From Comamonas testosteroni (lineage in GTDB: Bacteria > Pseudomonadota > Gammaproteobacteria > Burkholderiales > Burkholderiaceae_C): a stretch of DNA of 64,000 bases. Shown piece after piece: positions 49,770 through 58,749 of the stretch. The position numbers and the translations under genes were made by a program. Every line of letters starts with the position of its first letter. Positions within the stretch are counted from its first letter, which is position 1. The stretch lies in NCBI RefSeq assembly GCF_030505195.1, contig NZ_CP129672.1, positions 1,736,001-1,800,000 of the forward strand, read 5' to 3'. Under the pieces are notes generated by a model. That model saw only the letters and a program-made list of their open reading frames with translations, made no database searches and was not told the DNA's origin.

Positions 49770-51978
49770 CCTGTTCACCGGATACCTTTATGTCCTCAAG
49801 AGCATCGCCATCGTCATTGCGGTGGTGATCTTCATCAGCGGACTGGACGATCTGTTCATCGACCTCATGTACTGGGGGCGGCGCGCCTGGCGTGCACTGA
49901 CCGTGTATTCGCGCCATGAGCAGATGAATCACAAGGCCTTGCTCGGCGTGGACGAGAAGCCGCTGGCCATCATGGTGCCCGCCTGGCAGGAGCATGGCGT
50001 GATCGGCAAGATGGCGCAGCTGGCGGCCACCACGCTGGACTATGAAAACTACCACATCTTCATCGGCACCTACCCCAACGACCCCCAGACACACGCCGAT
50101 GTGGAACAGGTAAGAGCCCATTTCCCGAATGTGCACAGCGTGGTCTGCGCACGCCCCGGGCCGACCAGCAAGGCCGACTGCCTCAACAATGTGCTCGATG
50201 CCATCTTCCAGTTCGAGCAGCGCTCGGGCATCGCGTTTGCAGGCTTCATCCTGCATGACTCGGAAGACGTGCTGTCCAGACTGGAGCTGAGGCTGTTCAA
50301 CTTTCTCGTGGATCGCAAGGATCTGATCCAGCTGCCGGTCTACCCCCTGGAGCGGCCGCTGCGCGAATTTACCGGGGGGCATTATCTGGACGAGTTTGCC
50401 GAGTTACATGCCAAGGACATCGTGGTGCGCGAGGCCCTGGTGGGTCAGGTGCCCAGCGCCGGGGTCGGCACCTGCTTCAGCCGCCGCGCCATCACGGCGC
50501 TGCTGGAGCTGGGCGACGGCGTGGCCTTCGATACCCAGAGCCTGACCGAGGACTACGACATCGGTTTCCGGCTCAAGCAGCTGGGTATGCGCGAGATCTT
50601 CGTGCGCTTTCCCGTGCATGATGCGGACCAGCCGGCCGATCCCGACCAGTCACGCCGACGCGGACGCAGCGCGCGTGAGGCCAGCGTCATCTGCGTGCGG
50701 GAGTTCTTTCCCGATACGCTGAATGCGGCGGTGCGACAGAAGTCCCGCTGGATCACGGGCATCGTGATCCAGGGCTTCAAGACCCTGCGCTGGACCAAGA
50801 GCGGCGTGCTGAACTATTTTCTCTGGCGTGACCGCAAGGGTGCTCTCACCAATTTCGCCAGCTTCCTGGCCATGCTGCTGGCGATGCAGCTGGTTGCCAT
50901 CTGGCTCTACCAGCGCCTGGTGCCGGACAGCTACCGGTTTCTCTCCATCTTCCAGGGTGACTGGTGGCTGTATGCGCTGCTGGCCGCGAACTTCGTGCTG
51001 ATGCTCAACCGCATTGTCCAGCGCATGTTCTTCGTCACCAGTTACTACGGCTTCGTCCAGGGATTGATGTCGCTTCCGCGCCTGCTCTGGGGCAATTTAG
51101 TGAACTTCCTGGCCAACTGGCGGGCCATCGCCCAGGCGCTGCAGGCCAAGGATATCCGGCGCATGGCCTGGGCCAAGACCGACCATGACTTTCCCATGCT
51201 GGGAGAGGGACCCCGACTGCGCCAGCCCCTGGGACAGATACTGGTCGCACAAGGCGCCTTGACCGAGAGCCAGTTGCAGGAGGCCCTGTTGCGCCCCACC
51301 CCCGGCTTGCGCCTTGGCAGTGCGCTGGTGCACAAGGACCTGATCAGCAGCGCACAGCTGGCCGCCGCAGTGGCCCAGCAGGCCGGCGTTTCATGGGAGT
51401 TTCTGGGAGAGCACCTGATCCCCGACGAGATCGCGGCGCTGCTGCCGGCACATCTGGCACTGCATTACAGCGTGGTGCCGCTGCGCGAGGAGGGCGAAAC
51501 ACTGATCCTGGCCAGCGAGTCGGTCATAGACCCGGTCTCGCATGCAGCCCTGGAGCGCAAGCTGGACAGGCCTGTGCGCTACCTCATTGCCCCCAAGGGA
51601 GAGGTCACGGTCGAGCTGCGGCGTCTGTATGCAAGACAGCACGGGGAGCCGGCTCGCGAACTGCTGGCCTGGGCCGTGGAGCGCAAACGCGTATCCGCCG
51701 AACAGGCTAAAGAGCTGTGGAAATTCTATGTGTCGCGGCAGCTGATGCTGGGCGAAGTGCTTCAAGCCCTGGGCCGCATCGACACGGCCGTGCTGAATGC
51801 CTTGCTGCTCAGACATGAGCAAAGCGATGACAGCCTGGGCCAGTTTCTGGTGAACCAGGGGGCGTTGACGCAGGCCACACTGGATGAAGCACTGCGACTG
51901 CAGCAACAGCTGCAGGTCACCATGGCGCAACTTTTGCGCCGCCTTGATGCCGCCCCGATCGTGTCTGTTGCTGCTTAG
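49756..51978 (+). CDS. nfrB: NfrB-like glycosyltransferase with C-terminal MshEN modules
   Basis: A 740-residue inner-membrane glycan synthase. A membrane helix (about 12-35) precedes a family 2 glycosyltransferase domain with HDSED (167-171), TED (264-266) and QxxRW (328-332), the signature of processive synthases. Membrane segments follow near 365-385, 403-420 and 425-450. The C-terminus carries MshEN-type motifs: LGQILVAQGALTESQL (492-507), LGSALVHKDLISSAQL (520-535), LGEVLQALGRIDTAVL (665-680) and LGQFLVNQGALTQATL (694-709). MshEN domains bind c-di-GMP. E. coli NfrB is c-di-GMP activated and makes the phage N4 receptor glycan; the same role is inferred here. Confidence 0.87.
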   Translation: MSWLDLFTGYLYVLKSIAIVIAVVIFISGLDDLFIDLMYWGRRAWRALTVYSRHEQMNHKALLGVDEKPLAIMVPAWQEHGVIGKMAQLAATTLDYENYHIFIGTYPNDPQTHADVEQVRAHFPNVHSVVCARPGPTSKADCLNNVLDAIFQFEQRSGIAFAGFILHDSEDVLSRLELRLFNFLVDRKDLIQLPVYPLERPLREFTGGHYLDEFAELHAKDIVVREALVGQVPSAGVGTCFSRRAITALLELGDGVAFDTQSLTEDYDIGFRLKQLGMREIFVRFPVHDADQPADPDQSRRRGRSAREASVICVREFFPDTLNAAVRQKSRWITGIVIQGFKTLRWTKSGVLNYFLWRDRKGALTNFASFLAMLLAMQLVAIWLYQRLVPDSYRFLSIFQGDWWLYALLAANFVLMLNRIVQRMFFVTSYYGFVQGLMSLPRLLWGNLVNFLANWRAIAQALQAKDIRRMAWAKTDHDFPMLGEGPRLRQPLGQILVAQGALTESQLQEALLRPTPGLRLGSALVHKDLISSAQLAAAVAQQAGVSWEFLGEHLIPDEIAALLPAHLALHYSVVPLREEGETLILASESVIDPVSHAALERKLDRPVRYLIAPKGEVTVELRRLYARQHGEPARELLAWAVERKRVSAEQAKELWKFYVSRQLMLGEVLQALGRIDTAVLNALLLRHEQSDDSLGQFLVNQGALTQATLDEALRLQQQLQVTMAQLLRRLDAAPIVSVAA

Positions 51979-51988
51979 GTGCCAATAT

Positions 51989-54739
51989 ATGAAGCTTTCT
52001 CGTCCTATTCTGGTTCTTTCCCTGGCATGCGTCGCCCCATACGATGGTCTGGCGCAGACGGTGGATCTAGGTCCGGATATCACTCCCAGACAGCGCTTTC
52101 AGGTCTACCCCCGGATCGACAAGGCGTATGAGGCCATGGCGCGCGGCGATGGCCCGCGCGCCATCTCCGAGCTGCAGCAGGCTCAGCGTCTGGCACCGGA
52201 CAACACCGAGCTCGCCTTGCAGCTGGCGGCAGCCCATCGCCGCTTTGGCCAACCCGCACAGGCCGAAGCTGTACTGAAAGCTCAGCTTCAGCGCCACCCT
52301 GGCGATGCGCGCCTGGCCCAGGCTCTGCGCGATATGCACCAGGGCGCCGTTCCGGCCATACAGCCCGAGTCTCAGTCCGTACCGGCCACCGGCACCCAGA
52401 AAGCATCCAAGACCCCCGACATTGCAGAGCCTGCCACAGCCACGACAGCGCAGCCTGCGAAAGCTGCCGCACCGGCAACTGACACATCGCCGCGCCCGCG
52501 CAAGAGCCCGGCAGCGCAGGCCATGCCTGCTGGTTACGCCAAGGCCAGCCAGGCCTATGCCGCCACCGAGCGACGCGACTTTGCCGCAGCATTGCCTCTG
52601 GCCAGGCAGGCCGTAGCGGCGGCCCCCGGGCGTCTGGACTACCAGCGCCTGCTGGTCTATCTGCTGGTGGAGAACGGACGCTTCGACGAGGCCGAGGCCC
52701 GTGCAGCAAGACTGGACAACGTGAAACAGCTGCAGTCAGACGCCGATTGGCAGATGCTGCGCACCTCCATACGCCAGCGCCAGGCCCTGCGCCCTTTCGA
52801 GCAAGCCTTGCAGGCCCGCGAGCAAGGCGACATGGCCAAGGCCCTGCGCCATGCCGAGTCCAGCGTGCGTCTGGCACCGCAGGCGCTGGCTCCGCGCCTG
52901 CAATGGCTGGGCCTGCTGCTTCAGGATGGGCAAGCGGCCCAGGCACAGCGCGTGGCAGAGCAAGGGCTGGCGCTGCAGCATGATCCTGCACTGCAGGTAC
53001 TTCAGGGCGTGGCCCTGCATGTCCAAGGTCGCGGCATGGCCTCCGAACAGGCCTTCGACGCAGCGCTTGCCGCCCCCCACCTGTCGCGCTCGGAGCGGCA
53101 GAACTACGGTGTGATAGCCCTGGATGCGGCGCTGGCCGCCGGCCAGACAGAACGAGCCCAGCGGCTGCTGCAGGCGCTGGAGGCGGACAGCAATGCCGAC
53201 GTCAACAGCCGCCGGGAACAGCTCAGGGCGCTGCGCACCTCAACCATGTCACGCAGCTACGAGCTGCCACTGCCCCTGGTCAACTGCTTCAGCGCCGGCG
53301 ACGTGCCCGGCTGCGAAATCTGGCCCGGGCAGGAGGCGCCGGACCCGGCCTACAAGGTCGCGCGTGATGCCTATCAAGCCTACAGCGATGGGCAATATGC
53401 TTTGGCGGCAGAAAAGGCCGAGGCTGCCGTGCAGCTCAACCCCGGACAACTGCCCTACCGTCAGCTTCGCCTGCAGGCATTGCTGGCTGCCGGCCAAAAG
53501 GCGCAGGCACTTGAGGAGGCCGATCAAACACTGCAGCTGCGGCCCGATGCCGTCGAGGTGCTAGCCCTGCGCAGCCGTCTGCGTCGCGAGCTGGGCATGA
53601 CAGAGGCGGCCGATGCCGATGCACGGACGGCCTTGCAGATGGGCGGCCTGTCTCTGTCCAGCGAGGTGGATCTGCTGCTGCAACTGGGACGGCGCGAGGA
53701 GGCGGCAGCACGCTTTGCCCAGGCCGTCTCGGAGCCTGGGCTGCAGCAAAGCGCCGACCCCAATCTGGCCTATCTGGCCGTCCGCGTGGGGGACGATCGC
53801 AGTGCCTTGTCCATCTTCAACCGCGCACGGGAGCAGAGCCGCCTGCCGGACACTGCGCTGCGCGATGGAGCCTACGCGGCCAGCAGGCTGGCCGAGAACG
53901 AGCAGTCCATCGACTACTTCAAGCAGGCCATTGCCGCAGCACATGACGGCAGGCTCGCCATGACGCCGCAGCAGCAATATGAGACGCGGCGTGAAGTTGC
54001 CGACCGGGACCGCTCCTGGGGCATCAACACCTTGCTCGGCTATCGGGGCATTTCCCTGGGGGCGGCGGGTGCCCAGCCCAGCCTCTATGGCGACGTGGCT
54101 CAGCTGGTCAGCGAGGTGTACTGGCGCCCGCAGAAGTTCGGCGACGGCCGCTTCTGGGAGCTGTACGGCGGCGCTGCGCAAACGGTCTACAGCCGCCACG
54201 ATGTGCCCACGGGAGGCCAGACCACCCAGGGTGCTATCGGTATTCGAGCCAAGCCGCTGAGCGATTACAACCTCATACTCGCGGCCGAACGGCGCGTGCG
54301 CATCGGCTCGCTGTCCAGCAACGACTGGTTGCTGCGCATGGGATATTCGGGCGGCATGGGCACTGACCTGCGCGTGGATGTGCCCAGCTGGAACACGTTC
54401 AATATGTACGCCGAAGCAGGTCGCTTCATTCAGCGCAAGCAGAACTACGCGACGTTCGAGGCCCAAGCAGGGCGCAGTTTCCGAATGGGGGGGAGCGACT
54501 CAAGACTGGTGCTGTTTCCGCATGCAGTCCTGGGCGCTGATTACAACTCTGAACGCACAGCCTCGGGCAAGCAAAGCTCGGTTGGTGCTGGCGTTGGCGT
54601 GAGCATGCGTTTCTGGTTTCGCGAGGACCGTGACCATGCACCTCGCTCCTACCTCGACCTTTCCCTGCAGTATCGCGCCCGGCTTGCCGGGGACGACAGA
54701 GGGAAAGGCGTGTTTCTACGTGCCGCCTTGGTGTTTTGA
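51989..54739 (+). CDS. nfrA: NfrA-like outer-membrane glycan exporter (TPR plus barrel)
   Basis: A 916-residue protein with a signal peptide (residues 1-22, ending GLAQ). An N-terminal TPR region (about 45-640) is broken by a Pro/Ala/Thr linker near 125-180. The C-terminal part (about 670-916) alternates beta strands and ends in Phe, as outer-membrane barrels do. The sequence YWRPQKFGDGRFWELYGG and the layout match NfrA of E. coli. PgaA and BcsC share the TPR-barrel design. The frame is open from 51884, but the ATG at 51989, 10 bases after nfrB, starts the signal peptide. Confidence 0.85.
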   Translation: MKLSRPILVLSLACVAPYDGLAQTVDLGPDITPRQRFQVYPRIDKAYEAMARGDGPRAISELQQAQRLAPDNTELALQLAAAHRRFGQPAQAEAVLKAQLQRHPGDARLAQALRDMHQGAVPAIQPESQSVPATGTQKASKTPDIAEPATATTAQPAKAAAPATDTSPRPRKSPAAQAMPAGYAKASQAYAATERRDFAAALPLARQAVAAAPGRLDYQRLLVYLLVENGRFDEAEARAARLDNVKQLQSDADWQMLRTSIRQRQALRPFEQALQAREQGDMAKALRHAESSVRLAPQALAPRLQWLGLLLQDGQAAQAQRVAEQGLALQHDPALQVLQGVALHVQGRGMASEQAFDAALAAPHLSRSERQNYGVIALDAALAAGQTERAQRLLQALEADSNADVNSRREQLRALRTSTMSRSYELPLPLVNCFSAGDVPGCEIWPGQEAPDPAYKVARDAYQAYSDGQYALAAEKAEAAVQLNPGQLPYRQLRLQALLAAGQKAQALEEADQTLQLRPDAVEVLALRSRLRRELGMTEAADADARTALQMGGLSLSSEVDLLLQLGRREEAAARFAQAVSEPGLQQSADPNLAYLAVRVGDDRSALSIFNRAREQSRLPDTALRDGAYAASRLAENEQSIDYFKQAIAAAHDGRLAMTPQQQYETRREVADRDRSWGINTLLGYRGISLGAAGAQPSLYGDVAQLVSEVYWRPQKFGDGRFWELYGGAAQTVYSRHDVPTGGQTTQGAIGIRAKPLSDYNLILAAERRVRIGSLSSNDWLLRMGYSGGMGTDLRVDVPSWNTFNMYAEAGRFIQRKQNYATFEAQAGRSFRMGGSDSRLVLFPHAVLGADYNSERTASGKQSSVGAGVGVSMRFWFREDRDHAPRSYLDLSLQYRARLAGDDRGKGVFLRAALVF

Positions 54740-54841
54740 GAAGGCACGCCTTTAAGGCCCGAACCCATCGCCATTTCTAGAGTTTATGGAGATGGTGTTG
54801 TTTGACACTTTTTGTTTCTGCCCTCCAGAAAGGAGACTCTC

Positions 54842-55159
54842 ATGCACTCCCATGATCACAGGCAGGCCACGCGCGCGCTGCTCGCGCTGGCGCTGCTGAG
54901 CTGGGCCACCTGGTCCCAGGCCTCCAACGTCGTGCCGCCCCCCTTGCCACCTGGGGCCTCCCAGATCCGCATGGATGTCGGTTCGTCCCCCGTAGAGCGC
55001 AAGCGCAACGAACGTGCCCACCACCACAAAGGACATTTCAAGAAGGATTTCACACGGGATGACACGCTGGACGAGCCGCCTGTCAAACCTGGCAACCCTT
55101 CCCCCGGCAATCCGCCCAAAGGCAAGCCCCATCCGGGCAGTCCATTCCGTGACCAGTAG
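54842..55159 (+). CDS. small secreted His/Pro-rich protein of unknown function
   Basis: A 105-residue protein. A signal peptide (about 1-27, AxA site at SQA) starts from the ATG at 54842, which has an AAAGGAG site. The mature part is mostly disordered: PPPLPPG, a basic patch RKRNERAHHHKGHFKK and a Pro/Gly/Lys tail with NPSPGNPPKGKPHPG. I do not recognise a family. Position between the exporter and the deacetylase-like gene suggests a periplasmic or extracellular part of the polysaccharide system, for instance binding an anionic polymer. That is speculation from charge and location only. Confidence 0.6.
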   Translation: MHSHDHRQATRALLALALLSWATWSQASNVVPPPLPPGASQIRMDVGSSPVERKRNERAHHHKGHFKKDFTRDDTLDEPPVKPGNPSPGNPPKGKPHPGSPFRDQ

Positions 55160-55197
55160 CAATAAGCCTCACCGTGTAATGATCTCAGGAGAGTCTC

Positions 55198-56832
55198 ATG
55201 AAAACTCTAGGACGCATTCTTGGGGCATGGCTGCTCGCCATGCTCTTTGCGAGCCCTGGCGCTTTTGCGCAAACAGGCCCGCGCACCCTGATCCTCTATG
55301 ACGCGCCGCCCAATACGGCCTACACCAAGCTCGGATTCGGCTACGCCATCATGCTGCGCAACCTGCTGGGACATTTCGACAGCAAGGTCGATATGGTCCC
55401 GGTGCAGAACTACACGGCAGGCCAGCTCAGCGGCTACGACGCCACGTTCTACCTCGGCTCGTATTACGACAACCCGGTTCCCGCCGCCTTCATGACCGAT
55501 GCCGCCAACTCGAGCAAGACCATCGTCTGGTTCAAGTACAACATCTGGCAGTTTGCCTGGGATCCGGCCTACGGCTTCCAGTCCCGCTATGGCTTCAACC
55601 TGACGGCGCTGCGAGGACTCAATGCGGCGCCAACTGCGAGCAACACCACGCCAGGGTTCTTCGACACCATCACCTACAAAAACCTGCCGTTTGTCAAATA
55701 CTACGCATACGACAGCAGCACTGGCGCCGTGAATGCGGATCCCGATGTGGGGCTGACGGCCATTACCGACACCACCAAGGCCCAGAACCTGGTTTCCATG
55801 TCCAATCCCAAGACCGGCGAGCAGGCGCCCTATGTGGTGAAGTCGGGCAACTTCTGGTACGTGGCGGACCTGCCGTTCAGCTATATCGGGCCACGTGACC
55901 GCTATCTGGTGCTCACCGACATCCTGCACGACATGCTGGGAGTGAACCATGCCGAAAGCCACAAGGCCATGGTCCGGCTTGAAGACGTGAGCGCCCTGGT
56001 CAGCGTGACGGCGATGAAATCGCTGACGGACTATCTCTACCAGCAACGGGTACCGTTTTCGATAGCGACCATTCCCTACTACCGGGATCCTCTGGGCGTC
56101 TACAACGCAGGAGTGCCGATGCAGGTACCCCTGTCACTGGCGACCAATCTGAAGAGAGCGCTCAACTATGCGCTGGCACGCGGCGGCGAAATCGTGATGC
56201 ATGGCTACACGCACCAGTACAGCAATGTGCGCAACCGCTATACGGCCGTGAGTGGCGATGACTACGAGTTCTGGGACATCGTCAACAACAAGCCGGTACC
56301 CGAAGACTCCACCGCCTGGGCATTGGGACGCTACCGGGCCGGCCTGCTGGAGCTGTCTCTCAACGGCTACCGCCCGACAGCCTGGGAGACTCCGCACTAC
56401 CATGGCTCGGCGCTGGCATCCAAGGCCAGTACGCAGGTCTTTGCCAAGACCTATCAGCGTGTCGTGTACTTCACGGCTGACAAGCCCAATTTCAACGCAC
56501 CGGTGGAAAAGGATTTTTCCTTGGGCCAGATCTTCCCCTACCCCATCCAGACCGACTACTACGGCCAGAAGGTGCTGCCTGAAAGCCTGGGAAACATCGA
56601 GTACGACATTAGCCAGATCGACCCGACTTCCTTCTACAACTACACATGGCAGGACATTCTCACCAATGCCCAGTATGTGAAGACGGTGCGTGACGGTTAT
56701 GCCTCGTTCTTCTTCCACCCGTTCTGGCTGGAGCCGCAGGTTGGAACCCCTGGCCTGGCGGACTTCAAGAGCCTTGTCAGCGGCATCTCCAATCTGGGCT
56801 TCACCTGGACGGTTCCGAGCCAGCTGCCATGA
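55198..56832 (+). CDS. DUF2334-type polysaccharide deacetylase-like protein
   Basis: A 544-residue exported protein with a Sec signal peptide (residues 1-25). An N-terminal region of about 230 residues (LILYDAPPNTAYTKLGFGYA) precedes a DUF2334 deacetylase-like domain: MVRLEDVSALV near 258, HGYTH with H335 and H339 (the metal-binding HxxxH), ETPHYHGS and FFFHPFWLEP. DUF2334 proteins belong to the NodB-like deacetylase superfamily and act on exopolysaccharides; relatives occur in cellulose and Pel-like loci. It has an AGGAGAG site before the ATG and overlaps the next gene by four bases. Confidence 0.82.
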   Translation: MKTLGRILGAWLLAMLFASPGAFAQTGPRTLILYDAPPNTAYTKLGFGYAIMLRNLLGHFDSKVDMVPVQNYTAGQLSGYDATFYLGSYYDNPVPAAFMTDAANSSKTIVWFKYNIWQFAWDPAYGFQSRYGFNLTALRGLNAAPTASNTTPGFFDTITYKNLPFVKYYAYDSSTGAVNADPDVGLTAITDTTKAQNLVSMSNPKTGEQAPYVVKSGNFWYVADLPFSYIGPRDRYLVLTDILHDMLGVNHAESHKAMVRLEDVSALVSVTAMKSLTDYLYQQRVPFSIATIPYYRDPLGVYNAGVPMQVPLSLATNLKRALNYALARGGEIVMHGYTHQYSNVRNRYTAVSGDDYEFWDIVNNKPVPEDSTAWALGRYRAGLLELSLNGYRPTAWETPHYHGSALASKASTQVFAKTYQRVVYFTADKPNFNAPVEKDFSLGQIFPYPIQTDYYGQKVLPESLGNIEYDISQIDPTSFYNYTWQDILTNAQYVKTVRDGYASFFFHPFWLEPQVGTPGLADFKSLVSGISNLGFTWTVPSQLP

Positions 56833-57749
56833 AGGAAAAGCGCTTTCTCCGCAGGGAGAAAGCGCTCCACCCCATCGATATGACGATGCAACGATGCAGC
56901 AGACGCGAGGCCCTGGGCCTGGGCTGGGCACTGGCCTGCGGTCTGTCCGAGGCGAAGGCCAAGCCCGGCCTGCGCCTGCCCGGCATGGTCTGGCAGCCCA
57001 GTGCCGCCACTTTGCGGCCCCATGGACCATGGCAGCGTCTGGGCATCCGCCGCCTGCTGGTGCAATGGACGGCCGTGGACAATCTGAGCCTGGTGCCCGG
57101 CACTTACCTGCCCTCCATGAGCCGCAATCTCCCGGACTGGGAGCGCATCGCGGCCGAGCCCTGGGCGCAGGAGCTGATTCTCGGCTTGGCCGGCATGCAT
57201 GACGAGGCCAAGGCCCGCGCCAGTCTCGCGGATCTGGCAATGCAGTCATATGCCTTGAAAGCGGCGATCACGGCGCTGCCACTGCGGGTTGCCGGCTGGT
57301 ACTTCCCGGTCGAAGTCGATCCGACCTGGGCTGCGCCCAGTCTTCTCACCGAAGTTCTCAACAAGCTGCCGCGTCCGCTGTGGATCAGCGCCTATGACAA
57401 TGCCAACCTGGGCCCCCAGGCGTTGGTTGACTGGATCATGCGCTGGATACCTGAAGATGTGGGCGTGTTTTTCCAGGATGGAGTCGGCGTGCACGCGCGC
57501 ACCCCCAGCGTGGCACGCGAATACCTGCAGATGCTGACCGCCCATCTGGGCCAGGCGCGGGTACGGGTGATTGCCGAAGCCTTCCGGCCTGCGCCGGGCG
57601 GCGGCTTCCGCAGCGCCATGGCAGAGGAATTCCTGCCCCAGCTGACGGCCTACCAAGGCTGGACGGTCTTCGCATTCGACGGCCCGCATTATCTGAGCCC
57701 GCCTCTGGTCGATGCATTGGCGGATGCTCTGAGCACCCAATCCCGATGA
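56829..57749 (+). CDS. putative exported glycoside hydrolase-like protein (DUF4434-like)
   Basis: A 306-residue protein from the ATG at 56829, which overlaps the preceding stop (ATGA). A twin-arginine-like leader CSRREALGLGWALACG suggests that translation from 56880 or 56886 gives the real signal peptide. The body looks like a TIM barrel: LLVQWTAVD, LGLAGMHDEAK, VAGWYFPVEVD, ISAYDNANLGP, GVFFQDGVGV, RVRVIAEAF and TVFAFDGPHYLSP. This resembles DUF4434-type proteins from bacterial polysaccharide loci. Acidic residues in the strand ends could be catalytic. Function is inferred, and the family match is moderate. Confidence 0.65.
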   Translation: MKEKRFLRREKALHPIDMTMQRCSRREALGLGWALACGLSEAKAKPGLRLPGMVWQPSAATLRPHGPWQRLGIRRLLVQWTAVDNLSLVPGTYLPSMSRNLPDWERIAAEPWAQELILGLAGMHDEAKARASLADLAMQSYALKAAITALPLRVAGWYFPVEVDPTWAAPSLLTEVLNKLPRPLWISAYDNANLGPQALVDWIMRWIPEDVGVFFQDGVGVHARTPSVAREYLQMLTAHLGQARVRVIAEAFRPAPGGGFRSAMAEEFLPQLTAYQGWTVFAFDGPHYLSPPLVDALADALSTQSR

Positions 57750-57882
57750 ATCGCCGTCCGCCCTGCTTCTACAGCTGCGGCCCATGGAGCCGGCAACAGG
57801 GCTGAGCAGGCTGACAGCCCAAAGAGCTGCGCATACGGACAGGCCCAGACCCGAGTGGCATCACCCCGTGCCGTTCAGCGCT

Positions 57883-58749
57883 TCAAAAGCATTCGAAGGT
57901 CTGCGCCGCCTTCCAGCGCTGCTCGGGTGCAAGAACCACAGGTGCATCAATGGCCGCAGCCTCCACGCACAGCATCTGCTGCCAGCTGTCGGCCTCCATG
58001 TCCTTGAGCGTGGCGCACAGAGCGGGGCCGGGATTCCAGACCACGGTTTCGCTCCAGGATGCATCCTGGGCAAGCCGCAGCCAGGGCTGACCCGAGCTTT
58101 GCAGCTGCACGGCAGCAGCAGCACGTGGATAGACGCGATCGGTCTCCGCACCGAAGCTGACGCAGCCCTCCTGCGTGACATGGGTGTTCGGCTCAGCCGC
58201 AGCGGCATCCCAGTAGCTCAAACCTTCGAGGCCATGCAAGCTGGCCTGCTCGACCTGCGCAACACGAAGATAACCGTGCAAGGCTGCGGTAAAAGACAGG
58301 TCCTGCCGGCCGCGGTTATGCACGGCCAGCTCCACACGCAACGCGCCGGGCCTGAGCTCAATCGAGAGAACTGCTTCAAAGGCGTGCGGCCAGACCGCAC
58401 GCGATGCTTCGCTGTCCGTCAGGCACAAGGAGATTTGCACACCATCCTCGCCCAATGGGCGCGCAGCATCGGCCTGCCAGTGGCTGAGGCGCGCAAAGCC
58501 ATGCTTGACCAAGGGACCACGCTGATTGAACTGGGGGAAGCAGACCGGAATGCCGCCGCGAATGGCGCTCTGGCCATCATGGGCGGCCCTGGGACTGAGG
58601 AACAGGCGTTCCTGCCCCCGTCCGATCCAGGACAGCACCTGGGCACCCTGCAGACAGATCAGCACCGAATCCCCCTGACCCAGCTTCAACGCAATGGCAG
58701 GGAGTCCTTCCCAGTCAACCGCCTGGGCCTGAAACGTCAAATCACTCAC
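57883..58749 (-). CDS. D-hexose-6-phosphate mutarotase
   Basis: A 288-residue aldose-1-epimerase superfamily enzyme (YeaD type) that interconverts anomers of glucose-6-phosphate. The beta-sandwich motifs [42 protein letters not shown] and a catalytic Glu region are visible. Its start overlaps the end of hisA by 8 bases, so it is co-transcribed at the tail of the his operon. It is convergent with the polysaccharide locus, 133 bases away, and no clear terminator was seen between them. Confidence 0.87.
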   Translation of the reverse strand: MSDLTFQAQAVDWEGLPAIALKLGQGDSVLICLQGAQVLSWIGRGQERLFLSPRAAHDGQSAIRGGIPVCFPQFNQRGPLVKHGFARLSHWQADAARPLGEDGVQISLCLTDSEASRAVWPHAFEAVLSIELRPGALRVELAVHNRGRQDLSFTAALHGYLRVAQVEQASLHGLEGLSYWDAAAAEPNTHVTQEGCVSFGAETDRVYPRAAAAVQLQSSGQPWLRLAQDASWSETVVWNPGPALCATLKDMEADSWQQMLCVEAAAIDAPVVLAPEQRWKAAQTFECF

